Positions 9,248 through 16,599 of a stretch of DNA of 55,083 bases are shown piece after piece. Numbering within the stretch: the first letter of the stretch is position 1; every line of letters begins with the position of its first letter. This DNA comes from Chloroflexota bacterium. GTDB lineage: Bacteria > Chloroflexota > Anaerolineae > Aggregatilineales > Phototrophicaceae. The stretch is from the NCBI GenBank assembly GCA_016223085.1, contig JACRPS010000024.1, positions 1 to 55,083 on the forward strand, given 5' to 3'. Under the pieces are notes generated by a model. That model was not told the origin of the DNA. It was given only the letters and a program-made list of their open reading frames with translations, and ran no database searches. The translations under genes and the position numbers were made by a program.

Positions 9248-10321
9248 TTATGCCATAGAAACGCTGAAATATTCCCTAACCGCGTGCGGCGCGAAGATTC
9301 CCTTATCCGTCACAATCGCGCTGATGAGGTGCGGCGGCGTGATGTCAAACGCCGGGTAGTAACCGCCGATGCCGTGAATGGCGGTGCGCACAGTACCCGC
9401 TTCGCCGCGCGCGAAAAAGATTTCGTCAGGGCTACGTTCTTCAATCGGGATGTCTGCGCCGGTGGCGGTGGCCGGGTCGGGGCCGTCGTAGCCCAGCACG
9501 TAAAACGGCTTACCGAAGTGGTGCGCCGCGATGGCGTGGGTCAGCGTACCGATCTTGTTGGTGATGTGCCCGTCCATCGTCACGCGGTCGGCGGCGCAGA
9601 TGAACTTGTCTATTCTGCCGGTGCTCATCAGGTGCGCCGACATGCCATCGGTGATGAGTTTGAACTCAATGTCCATCTCGCGGGCGCTGGCAGCGGTCAG
9701 GCGCGCGCCCTGGAAGTACGGACGCGTCTCGCAGCCGACCAGCGTTACCGTTTTGCCCTGCTGTTTGGCCGTCCACAGCATCCAGCACAGCGCTGCCCCG
9801 GCGATACAGTGCGTCAAAATCTGGTCGCCGTCGTTCACCAGCCGCGCGGCGAACTGGCCGCACTTCCGGCTGACCTCGTTGCCGCGCTGAATCTCGCCGT
9901 TGACGTAATCCAGCGCCGCCCGGTGCGGGTCACCGCCACCGCGCAGGGCGTTCAGGGCGCGTTCCAGCGCCGCCGGAACGACCATCTTGAGGTCGTCTGC
10001 CGTTGGCCGTGTCGCCAGCAGCCGCCGCGCCGCCTGTTCCAGTGACACGACCGCCTGTGTCAGCGAGCCGTCCAGATCGCGCGCGGCCAGCGCCAGCCCC
10101 AGCCCGGCGACGTAAGCCAGCGGCGGGCCACCCTGCACCGTCATGTTTTCAATCGCCTGCGCGACTTCCTCAACTGTTCGCAGCGCTACGTATTCGGTCT
10201 GGAACGGATACTTACGCCGGTCGAGCACGATCACCGCGCGTTCGGCCTCGTCGTACCGCAGCGTCTTAAAGCGGTCAGCGAGGAGTGCGGGAGGGGTGTC
10301 AAAAACAGTTCCGAGTTCCAA
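9248..10321 (-). CDS. mtnA: S-methyl-5-thioribose-1-phosphate isomerase family (eIF2B-related)
   Basis: 357 residues. Family landmarks are LDRRKYPFQTEYV, VQGGPPLAYVAGLGLALAA, ILTHCIAG (catalytic Cys of MtnA), ETRPYFQGARLTA, LITDGMSA (catalytic Asp), ICAADRVTMDGHITNKIGT and PAFDITPPHLISAIVTDKGI. MtnA converts 5-methylthioribose-1-phosphate to the ribulose form in methionine salvage. CIAGAA in place of the usual CNTG is a mild divergence, so a related sugar-phosphate isomerase role is possible. The start is uncertain: the only upstream start is a TTG at 10321 inside a 7-bp repeat tract with no ribosome site, and the conserved N-terminus begins near FKTLRY. Confidence 0.8.
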   Translation of the reverse strand: MELGTVFDTPPALLADRFKTLRYDEAERAVIVLDRRKYPFQTEYVALRTVEEVAQAIENMTVQGGPPLAYVAGLGLALAARDLDGSLTQAVVSLEQAARRLLATRPTADDLKMVVPAALERALNALRGGGDPHRAALDYVNGEIQRGNEVSRKCGQFAARLVNDGDQILTHCIAGAALCWMLWTAKQQGKTVTLVGCETRPYFQGARLTAASAREMDIEFKLITDGMSAHLMSTGRIDKFICAADRVTMDGHITNKIGTLTHAIAAHHFGKPFYVLGYDGPDPATATGADIPIEERSPDEIFFARGEAGTVRTAIHGIGGYYPAFDITPPHLISAIVTDKGIFAPHAVREYFSVSMA

Positions 10322-10338
10322 GTTCCGAGTTCCGAGTT
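10307..10338. repeat. 7-bp tandem repeat tract
   Basis: About four copies of AGTTCCG/AGTTCCA at the 5' end of the mtnA-like frame. It supplies the apparent TTG start and the first residues. Confidence 0.8.
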
Positions 10339-10523
10339 TGTGTTACCGATTATGGGAAATGATAACACATCGGCTAGCAGAAATTGTCAACAGCAGCGCC
10401 AGAAAATCGTCTGCCGAGAGGTGGCTGTGGCCGATGGTGAACAGGAGGGATGGTCATTATCAGTTACTGGTTGCCAATATAACGCAAAGTTGTCCTTATC
10501 CTTTACGCTTCCTGCCTTATGGA

Positions 10524-10550
10524 GTAGGGACACGATAGATCGTGTCCTGC
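10524..10550. repeat. family A palindrome
   Basis: 27-bp palindrome GTAGGGACACGAT / ATCGTGTCCTGC in the divergent region between the mtnA-like gene and the nitroreductase gene. Confidence 0.8.
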
Positions 10551-10634
10551 TGCTAATTGCCACCTGCCAAAAGCCAATCGCCAACCGTCATAAAAGCGTT
10601 ACAATCCGCCGCATCATAAGCAGAGGGGATGACA

Positions 10635-11147
10635 ATGGACGTATACGAAGCGATCCGCACCAAGCGCGCTGTCCGCCAGTTTGAAGATCGCCCGCTGCCG
10701 GACGACGTGACTCGCCAGATTTTAAACGCGGGGCGGCTGGCACAGTCATCGAAGAATACGCAGACCTGGCAGTTTATCGCCATCCGCGACCGGGATACAC
10801 TGGCAGCGTTATCCAGCCTGGGCACCTGGGCGGGGCATCTGGCGGGCGCGGCGCTGGGCGTGGCTATCCTCACGCCCGACCCCAGCGAAAAGTTTCAGAT
10901 CATGTTTGACGCCGGTCAGGCTGCCGCCTACATGCAGCTTGCCGCCTGGGAACTGGGGGTTGGTTCGTGCCTTGCGTCCATTTACCAGCCGGAAGATGCG
11001 CGGCAAGTGCTGGGATTCCCAGCTGAATGGCATCTGCGGAGTGCGCTGTCGTTCGGCTACCCCACGCCGGAGGCCGTCGCTCCGCGCCCGCCGCGCCCCG
11101 GTGGCCGCAAGCCGTTTGATGACGTGGTACACTGGGAGAGGTGGTAG
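10635..11147 (+). CDS. nitroreductase family protein
   Basis: 170 residues from the second ATG at 10635, chosen because GAGGGG sits six bases upstream; the first ATG at 10629 would abut that site. N-terminal IRTKRAVRQFEDRPLP is the FMN-phosphate-binding start of the nitroreductase fold, followed by AQSSKNTQTWQFIAI and a C-terminal GYPTPEA..PPRPGGRKP. These enzymes are FMN-dependent, NAD(P)H-using homodimers; the natural substrate is not predictable. Monocistronic, with no close neighbour on the same strand. Confidence 0.85.
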   Translation: MDVYEAIRTKRAVRQFEDRPLPDDVTRQILNAGRLAQSSKNTQTWQFIAIRDRDTLAALSSLGTWAGHLAGAALGVAILTPDPSEKFQIMFDAGQAAAYMQLAAWELGVGSCLASIYQPEDARQVLGFPAEWHLRSALSFGYPTPEAVAPRPPRPGGRKPFDDVVHWERW

Positions 11148-11210
11148 TCACACCATTCCCTTTGGCATTAGCAATATGAATATCCGTAGGGATAGGCGTG
11201 TGTGCCCGCC

Positions 11211-11242
11211 CTCTGTGCCTCCGAGCCTCGGTGTCTCTGTGT
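11211..11242. repeat. 8-bp tandem repeat tract
   Basis: Degenerate octamers CTCTGTGC, CTCCGAGC, CTCGGTGT, CTCTGTGT between the convergent nitroreductase and methyltransferase genes. The same octamer family recurs at 19733, 20153, 30868 and 31003. Confidence 0.8.
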
Positions 11243-11268
11243 TATATTTTCCCTCACGGGGGAGGTTA

Positions 11269-12018
11269 TCATTTTCGTGCGATCACCAGCGTCATGAAGT
11301 TAAACGCCCAGGGTAGCACGACCCGCAGCAGGCCGCCCAGCGCATCCGCCAGCGCGCTCGTCCGGTAATAGCCGGGTCTGCGGAACACACCGCCCAGCCC
11401 CCACAGCGTAAAGGCGTGGCTGGTTGGCACGGCTTTGACAACACGAAAACCCGCGTTGGCTACGTTTTGACACAGCGCATCACGGGTATAGGTGCTTTCG
11501 TAAAAGTTCTCATCGTTCAGCGCCCCGCCGCGCCGCCACTGCACCAGCCGGTGAACCACGTTCGGGTAGGGGATAGTCAGCACCAGCACGCCGCCGGGCT
11601 TCAATACGCGGTGGGCTTCCGCCAGCGCCGCGCCCATGCCATGCTCAAAATGTTCCAGCACGCCAAATGAGAGATAGGCATCCAGCGAACTTGCGCCAAA
11701 CGGCAGCGCGTGAACATCGCCTGCTACTAGCGGCAGCGAGGAATCGTAATGGTGGGAAGTGTGCAGCGCGTTTTCGGCGTAATCCAGCCCGATAACGTTA
11801 AAGCCGCGCCGCCGCAGCGTGATAACCGCCGCGCTCAGGCCGCTGCCCGCTTCCAGTATCAGGCCGTCTATGGGCAAATACGCCGCGTAGGTGTCCATCG
11901 TCTGCCGGGCGCGGGCGTAGGTCATGGTCTGCAATTCGGCCTCCACCGAGGCGCTGTCCCAGATGTTTTCCCACGCCTGCCGTGTGCTGTCGTAGCGTGT
12001 GCCCTGCAAGTCGTGCAT
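11269..12018 (-). CDS. class I SAM-dependent methyltransferase
   Basis: 249 residues. Motif I LILEAGSGLSAAVITL, motif II VIGLDYAENAL, a VAGDVHALPFG segment and LKPGGVLVLTIPYP mark a Rossmann methyltransferase of the ubiE/Methyltransf_11 type. It is the last gene of a same-strand cluster with a GT2 glycosyltransferase and two other methyltransferases, which suggests modification of a glycan or glycolipid; the acceptor is unknown. A family A palindrome separates it from the upstream glycosyltransferase. Confidence 0.85.
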   Translation of the reverse strand: MHDLQGTRYDSTRQAWENIWDSASVEAELQTMTYARARQTMDTYAAYLPIDGLILEAGSGLSAAVITLRRRGFNVIGLDYAENALHTSHHYDSSLPLVAGDVHALPFGASSLDAYLSFGVLEHFEHGMGAALAEAHRVLKPGGVLVLTIPYPNVVHRLVQWRRGGALNDENFYESTYTRDALCQNVANAGFRVVKAVPTSHAFTLWGLGGVFRRPGYYRTSALADALGGLLRVVLPWAFNFMTLVIARK

Positions 12019-12032
12019 CGTTGTCCTGTTCT

Positions 12033-12062
12033 GTAGGGGCAGGTTTATAAACCCGCCCCTAC
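12033..12062. repeat. family A palindrome supplying a stop codon
   Basis: 30-bp palindrome GTAGGGGCAGGTTTA / TAAACCCGCCCCTAC. Its central TTA (12045-12047) is the TAA stop of the GT2 gene on the minus strand. Confidence 0.9.
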
Positions 12063-12944
12063 GTCACCCCGATTTCCGTTACCGCACCGCGTGAACCGTT
12101 GTGATGATATCTCCCGTTTCAGCGCCATGCCCCACAGCAGCGGACGAGAGAGCAGCCATAACAGCGCCGCCCGCACCGCGCCGTGATGTTTACGGGTATA
12201 CACCAGCAAATCACGGAAGTAAATCTGCGTCGCCCGCCAGGTACGGGTGACGCTCTTTTCCTTATGGATAATCACCGCTTCGGCCAGAAAGCGATATTTC
12301 GCGCCCGGCGTGCGCCGCGCCAGATCATCTTCAGGAAAATACAGCAGCAAATCGCCTTCCAGCCTGAACCCGCGCCGCGCCATCAGGCACGAACCGGGCA
12401 GCACTTCCACGTCTTTGTCGGTGTCCCGTTCCCAGCCGGCATACCAGTGCCACGCCGCCAGCCGCGCCCGCCAGCCGCGAAACAACCTGCCCAGCGGTGT
12501 GTGTTCCAGCAGCAGGTAAGCATACGTCGGAACGCGCGAACAGGTGCGCTGAAGCGCGCCATCAGGATAACGCATCTGCGCCGTGACGCCGGTGTAATCG
12601 AGATGCGTGTCGAGAAAGTTTACCATCCGTTCCAGTGCACCCGGCTGCACCACCGTGTCGGGATTCAGCAGCAGGATGTACCCTTCACGTGCTGCCTCGA
12701 TGCCCACATTATTCCCGCTGCAAAACCAGGTATTGTGTGCCAGCGCCAGCAGCCGGACGTGCGGAAATTCCGCGCGCACCATGTCGGCGCTGCCGTCCTG
12801 CGAAGCGTTATCCACGACGATGATCTCCGGCGGCGGCTGCACGGTTCGCAGCGACTCCAGACAGGCGCGCAGATCATCGCGCGTGTTGTAGTTGACGATA
12901 ACAATTGAAAGCCGGTCAGCGGCGTGCGGCGTAGATGAGTTCAT
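12045..12944 (-). CDS. family 2 glycosyltransferase
   Basis: 299 residues. GT-A fold landmarks are LSIVIVNYNTRDDLRACLESL, IIVVDNASQDGSADMV, NNVGIEAA, the metal-binding-like LLLNPDTV, and a later FPEDDLARR. It resembles rhamnosyl/other transferases acting on cell-surface polysaccharide. It overlaps the upstream methyltransferase gene by 29 bp, so the two are translated together. The C-terminal GDVGAGL and the stop codon come from a family A palindrome, meaning the original C-terminus was altered by repeat insertion. Confidence 0.88.
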   Translation of the reverse strand: MNSSTPHAADRLSIVIVNYNTRDDLRACLESLRTVQPPPEIIVVDNASQDGSADMVRAEFPHVRLLALAHNTWFCSGNNVGIEAAREGYILLLNPDTVVQPGALERMVNFLDTHLDYTGVTAQMRYPDGALQRTCSRVPTYAYLLLEHTPLGRLFRGWRARLAAWHWYAGWERDTDKDVEVLPGSCLMARRGFRLEGDLLLYFPEDDLARRTPGAKYRFLAEAVIIHKEKSVTRTWRATQIYFRDLLVYTRKHHGAVRAALLWLLSRPLLWGMALKREISSQRFTRCGNGNRGDVGAGL

Positions 12945-13599
12945 AGGCGAACAGCCCTGGCAGAACCGGTGGCGGCAGCGGGCGGCGCAGACGGCGGGAC
13001 AGGGCGTTCAGCACGTTTTGCAGGCCGCTTCCGGCAATATACAGTGCCTCAACCGTATAACCCTGATCTTGAAGCAGCGCGTGCCCGGTTTTGACCGTGT
13101 ACAGATGCAGATGTGTCCGGTCCATAACGCCGTAATCGGTATAATCGAACCTCCCGGTCAGGAGCATCAGCCGCAAGCGCCAGTTGGCGATGTTGGGCAG
13201 CGACACGATGATCCGCGCCCCGGGTTTCAACAGGCTGCGTGCTTCCTGCAGCAGGCGGTCCGGGTATTTCAGATGTTCCAGTACCGCTGCCGCGAGCAGC
13301 AGGTCGTAGGGGGCGCTGGCTCGCGCCGCTTGCAGCGCGTCGGGCGCGTCCAGATCAACCGTATGGACCTCACTGCACCGCTTGGCGGCAATTGCGGCTG
13401 CCGTCTCATCGAATTCCAGCCCCGTAACCCGGCAGCCAAGCGCCTGCTCCATGTAACCGGACAGGTAGCCGGAAGCACAGCCCAGTTCCAGCACACGGTT
13501 GCCGGCAGGAACTAAACGCATCAGAATGCTATGCGCATCGTCCGGGTGAGCGTTGGCCGGATTAAAGATATGGTCCAGGTGGTATTTGGGGGTAATCAT
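12916..13599 (-). CDS. class I SAM-dependent methyltransferase
   Basis: 227 residues. Motif I VLELGCASGYLSGYM, VTGLEFDETAA, DLLLAAAVLEHL and LLKPGARIIVSLPN are visible, as in the Methyltransf_23 type found in O-antigen and methionine-biosynthesis W-like proteins. It starts in an ATGA overlap with the upstream methyltransferase and overlaps the downstream GT2 gene by 29 bp, so the three form a translationally coupled operon probably acting on a surface glycan. Exact acceptor unknown. Confidence 0.87.
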   Translation of the reverse strand: MITPKYHLDHIFNPANAHPDDAHSILMRLVPAGNRVLELGCASGYLSGYMEQALGCRVTGLEFDETAAAIAAKRCSEVHTVDLDAPDALQAARASAPYDLLLAAAVLEHLKYPDRLLQEARSLLKPGARIIVSLPNIANWRLRLMLLTGRFDYTDYGVMDRTHLHLYTVKTGHALLQDQGYTVEALYIAGSGLQNVLNALSRRLRRPLPPPVLPGLFAYELIYAARR

Positions 13600-14489
13600 C
13601 CTGCCTTCCGCGCGTACACCACCACACCCGTATTATGCAGCAGGCCGGCGCGCACCAGAGCGCGGTCAACGGCGCGCATCGCTTTCAACACCGGTAGGGC
13701 AAACCCGTCCGGCGCTTTCAACTGCGCGGTGACGTAGCCGGTAAACGCGGGCAGGTTCACCCGGCGCTCGATGGTAAAGCGGTCTTCGATCAGTTTCAGC
13801 CAGTCGTGGTCACGCCCCGCGCCTTCAAACGGCGACAGCCCTTCTGCCTCGATGCTGGCCTTCACCCGCGATGGCGCGCGCAGGCCGAACTTCAGCAGCG
13901 CGCGGAGTTTGTCAGCGTAGCCGGTTTCGGTCGGTAGCAGAAACGTCAGCGCCCCGGCGACCAGCACCGTTGAAAGCGCCTCTTCGCCGTGTGTGTCGCT
14001 GACCCATAGCAGGCCGCCCGGTTTCAGCGCCCTGTGGATTTCCGCGACGATATGTTCCAGTTCGACCAGGTGATGCAGCGAGGCTTTGACCGCGATCAGG
14101 TCGTAGGTATTGGCCGGCAACTCCAGCGCGTTCAGATCGGCAGCGCGATACTCCACTGTGCCGGCCACGTCTGCCCGGATGCGTTCATAATAGGCACGGG
14201 CGACTGCCAGCGATTTGTCGCTGATGTCCAGCCCGACGGCGTGCGCGCCGCGCTGCGCCATCGCCAGCGTCAGCCAGCCGGACGCGCAGCCCAGTTCCAG
14301 CACGGTCATGCCGGGGCGCATATGGTTTAACAACTCCTCAATGTCCGCCGCGTGCATGATGACGTTGTGGCGCAGCCGGCGGTGATAGCGCCAGTCCGGC
14401 GGCGTGACCTGCGCCATACGTTCGGACTCCGTGCCCCATAGTTCGGCTTCGGCAGCCAGTTTTTGCTGGTAGGCAGATGGGTCAGACAT
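13596..14489 (-). CDS. class I SAM-dependent methyltransferase
   Basis: 297 residues from the ATG at 14489, which has GAGGGA about seven bases upstream; a TTG four codons earlier is less likely. Motif I VLELGCASGWLTLAMA, VGLDISDKSLAVA, an AADLNALEL acidic loop and LKPGGLLWVSDTHG define a SAM-binding domain. The C-terminal 90 residues (TGYADKLRALL, then VNLPAFTGYV) are probably substrate-specific. First gene of the methyltransferase/GT2 cluster, coupled by a 4-bp ATGA overlap to the next gene. Substrate unknown. Confidence 0.85.
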   Translation of the reverse strand: MSDPSAYQQKLAAEAELWGTESERMAQVTPPDWRYHRRLRHNVIMHAADIEELLNHMRPGMTVLELGCASGWLTLAMAQRGAHAVGLDISDKSLAVARAYYERIRADVAGTVEYRAADLNALELPANTYDLIAVKASLHHLVELEHIVAEIHRALKPGGLLWVSDTHGEEALSTVLVAGALTFLLPTETGYADKLRALLKFGLRAPSRVKASIEAEGLSPFEGAGRDHDWLKLIEDRFTIERRVNLPAFTGYVTAQLKAPDGFALPVLKAMRAVDRALVRAGLLHNTGVVVYARKAG

Positions 14490-14578
14490 AACTTCCCTCA
14501 ACAGGGCATAACCTTAACACAGTCGGTGCCAGAATTCCAGCAGCGGCTTGCTGGGCTGGATGGGGCGCAGGGGGTTGT

Positions 14579-15133
14579 TTATGCGGTTGGCGGTTCAGGA
14601 TAGGTGATGCGCGCGCCGTCAACCTGCGCGAAGGGAGTCAGGCGGTGCGGCTGACGTTTGGTCAGGCTCATAATATCCTCGACGGGGATGCCGCGCACCA
14701 GCAGCGCATCGGCGATCAGCGACCGGTGGCAGCGCCAGGGGACGGCCTCCGCGCACATAATGGCGGTCAGGCTGCGCCCGGCAATGGCGATCAACCGGTT
14801 CAGGTTTTGCTCAAACTCGTCAGTCTGCATGTAATCGGCATAGCCTCGGAAGCTCTCGTTCTGCCAGCCGGTGTTGATGGAGTCCGGTTGTGGCCGCCGC
14901 AGCCCGCCCAGTCCCGGCAGGTGCAGATAGGTAATACCCACCGCGTTCAATGAATCAGGCAGCGTGTCACGGTTAAACTGCGGATTGCGGCGGGAACGCG
15001 GCACGGTGCGCACGTCCACCAACTGCTTCACGCCGCTGGCTTGCAGCATGGCGATAAAGGTTTCAATCGGGTGCGTCGAATGGCCGATGGTCAGCACCAG
15101 CGGCGGCGTGTCCGTCCCAGGGTGATCGTTCAT
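14579..15133 (-). CDS. DUF488 family protein
   Basis: 184 residues from the ATG at 15133; the frame is open further upstream to 15169 without a better start. Family landmarks are LTIGHSTHPIETFIAML, LVDVRTVPRSRRNPQFN, GITYLHLPGLGG, FRGYADYM, and MCAEAVPWRCHRSLIADAL with a conserved Cys pair. Function of DUF488 is unsettled; the Cys-rich CAE..P..CHR motif suggests nucleic-acid or redox chemistry, but that is inference. Isolated, minus strand. Confidence 0.88.
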   Translation of the reverse strand: MNDHPGTDTPPLVLTIGHSTHPIETFIAMLQASGVKQLVDVRTVPRSRRNPQFNRDTLPDSLNAVGITYLHLPGLGGLRRPQPDSINTGWQNESFRGYADYMQTDEFEQNLNRLIAIAGRSLTAIMCAEAVPWRCHRSLIADALLVRGIPVEDIMSLTKRQPHRLTPFAQVDGARITYPEPPTA

Positions 15134-15225
15134 GGTTGGAATTATAACGGCGCAGTGGCAGAAAACCATCGGTATCCGGCGCCATTTCTCACGCCAATCT
15201 GACGCAGGTTTAATCTGGTCGTTCT

Positions 15226-15318
15226 AATGGTTAAATGAAAACCGATAAATAGATTTTTCGTAGGGGCGAACCGCCGGTTCGCCCCTACATTCCATGAATC
15301 TGTTTTCGGTCATCCATT
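15226..15318. repeat. nested inverted repeat around a family A palindrome
   Basis: An imperfect outer inverted repeat (AATGGTTAAATGAAAACCGA at 15226 against TTTTCGGTCATCCATT ending 15318) encloses the palindrome at 15260-15288. The whole 93 bp could form one extended hairpin, like a miniature element. Confidence 0.65.
15260..15288. repeat. family A palindrome
   Basis: 29-bp palindrome GTAGGGGCGAACC / GGTTCGCCCCTAC, nearly identical to the copy at 3662-3690 inside the GT39-like gene. Confidence 0.9.
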
Positions 15319-15336
15319 AAGGTGTACAATACATTC

Positions 15337-15362
15337 GGGACGAGGACATATCTCGTCCCTAC
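15337..15362. repeat. family A palindrome, one arm truncated
   Basis: GGGACGAG(GACATAT)CTCGTCCCTAC. The right outer arm is complete but the left lacks GTA. It lies 23 bp before the small membrane protein ATG. Confidence 0.8.
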
Positions 15363-15385
15363 GACCGCCTTGAGTCAGGTGCAGC

Positions 15386-15652
15386 ATGAGTTGGGATGAC
15401 GACCTGTACGACGACAACGCCGAGCCGATTTTTGAGCGCCGCCGCGTGCGCCGTTCGATACCGGAGAGCGTGTACTACGGTGACGAAGACGACGACGCGC
15501 CGGGACGATCTTCACGCGCCCGGCGCATCCTGTATCTGATTCTGGTGCTGCTGACCCTGCTGGCGTTCCTCGCCTACGAGCTGTACTTTCTGTTCCAGGG
15601 CAGCCCACCGCCCACGCCTGCCCCGACGCCACTGCCACTTAATCTGATTTAG
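15386..15652 (+). CDS. small single-pass membrane protein
   Basis: 88 residues. An acidic N-terminus (SWDDDLYDDNAEP), a basic stretch (RRSRRVRRS-like), one transmembrane helix at about 47-70 (ILYLILVLLTLLAFLAYELYFLF) and a short Pro/Thr-rich extracytoplasmic tail. No domain recognised; the charge pattern suggests the acidic part is cytoplasmic. Preceded by a partial palindrome and GGTGC. Its stop overlaps by four bases the end of the convergent small secreted-protein gene. Confidence 0.6.
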   Translation: MSWDDDLYDDNAEPIFERRRVRRSIPESVYYGDEDDDAPGRSSRARRILYLILVLLTLLAFLAYELYFLFQGSPPPTPAPTPLPLNLI

Positions 15653-15843
15653 CGCAGCAGTTGCAACGACCGCGCCGACATGCCAAAAATCGTCGTCAGG
15701 CCGCTGTCACCGCTGGCCTGGGATATGGCCGTCGGCGGCATGTGCGCGGTGGTCGCTGCCTGCGCTGACATCATCACCGCAATCAGCAGCGTGAATAGCA
15801 GCACTACCGACGCCGCCCGCTGCAACCACTGTTTCTTGGTCAT
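15649..15843 (-). CDS. small putative secreted protein
   Basis: 64 residues. KKQWLQR followed by AASVVLLFTLLIAVMMSAQA is a standard signal peptide with probable cleavage after AQA, leaving about 34 residues of mature peptide. A GAGGGAGCG stretch upstream of the ATG at 15843 is a plausible ribosome site. No family recognised. Convergent with the small membrane protein gene, sharing four bases. Moderate confidence because of its size. Confidence 0.45.
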   Translation of the reverse strand: MTKKQWLQRAASVVLLFTLLIAVMMSAQAATTAHMPPTAISQASGDSGLTTIFGMSARSLQLLR

Positions 15844-16246
15844 GATGGACGCTCCCTCGTTGCGCCGGGGTAGCTGACCACTCGCCCTGGCATTTTCTCT
15901 TACAGCGATCCCTACACATTATTATACGCAGAATCGGCCTCAGCGGTTTCTTTCTGGCTGCGCCGGGATGGATTGCAGATACAGCCACAGCGCCGTGATC
16001 TCGTTATGATCCGGGCTACTCATCTGCTCTCAGGATACCCGCAGGCGGGGCCGCGCCGCGCCCAGCAAAGGGTTGATTCGCTGGTCAGACTTTCGGGGGA
16101 GTTACGATTTCCGTCCAAGGGCGGAGGGTAGGCCGAATGTTATACCAACCTGTATTGGCCTCACTGCAACGGCGTTACATTCGTCACTGGTATCAGGGCG
16201 CATTTCGTGGATAAATGAATCTAAGATGAGAATGGAGTAGACGGCC
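15844..16246. other. intergenic region without recognised gene
   Basis: About 400 bp between divergent small genes. It holds promoter space for both and a few GC-rich inverted segments (for example GGCGGGGCCGCGCC near 16045). No tRNA, riboswitch or family A palindrome was recognised. Confidence 0.5.
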
Positions 16247-16537
16247 ATGCGCGTGAAGATTAACCGTAACCTGTGCGACGCGCACCTCGCGTTTTGCGAA
16301 CGGTGCCTGGGGCAGTTCCTGAAGTACCCGATGGGCTATGAACGCCGCTGCTTTGAAGAACTGGAAGATGACGGCAAGGACCTGCTGACGATTGAGCTGC
16401 ATACCGGCGAGCACGACATTGTGCTGGAACTGGACGGCAACCAGCGCCGCCTGCTGGCGGGCGAAGGCTGGGCGCGCTTTGTGGACTTCGCGGTGCCGAT
16501 GTACCGGGAGCAGCAGGAGCGTTCCCGCAGCAAGTAG
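16247..16537 (+). CDS. small Cys-rich hypothetical protein
   Basis: 96 residues. The N-terminal third carries C-x2-H-x3-C-x2-C (CDAHLAFCERC) with a further Cys near residue 36, a spacing suited to zinc or an iron-sulfur cluster. The rest is acidic (ELEDDGKDLLTIELHTGEHD). The ATG at 16247 is preceded by GGAG nine bases away. No neighbour on the same strand suggests a role. It might be a ferredoxin-like or zinc-finger protein; identity is not established. Confidence 0.65.
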   Translation: MRVKINRNLCDAHLAFCERCLGQFLKYPMGYERRCFEELEDDGKDLLTIELHTGEHDIVLELDGNQRRLLAGEGWARFVDFAVPMYREQQERSRSK

Positions 16538-16563
16538 TCAACTGGTGTCGGTGTGTTTAACGT

Positions 16564-16590
16564 GTAGGGGCGCACGGCTTGCGCCCCTAC
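16564..16590. repeat. family A palindrome
   Basis: 27-bp palindrome GTAGGGGCGCAC / TGCGCCCCTAC between the convergent Cys-rich and M20 genes, where it could end both transcripts. Confidence 0.9.
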
Positions 16591-16599
16591 GGGCAGTCG

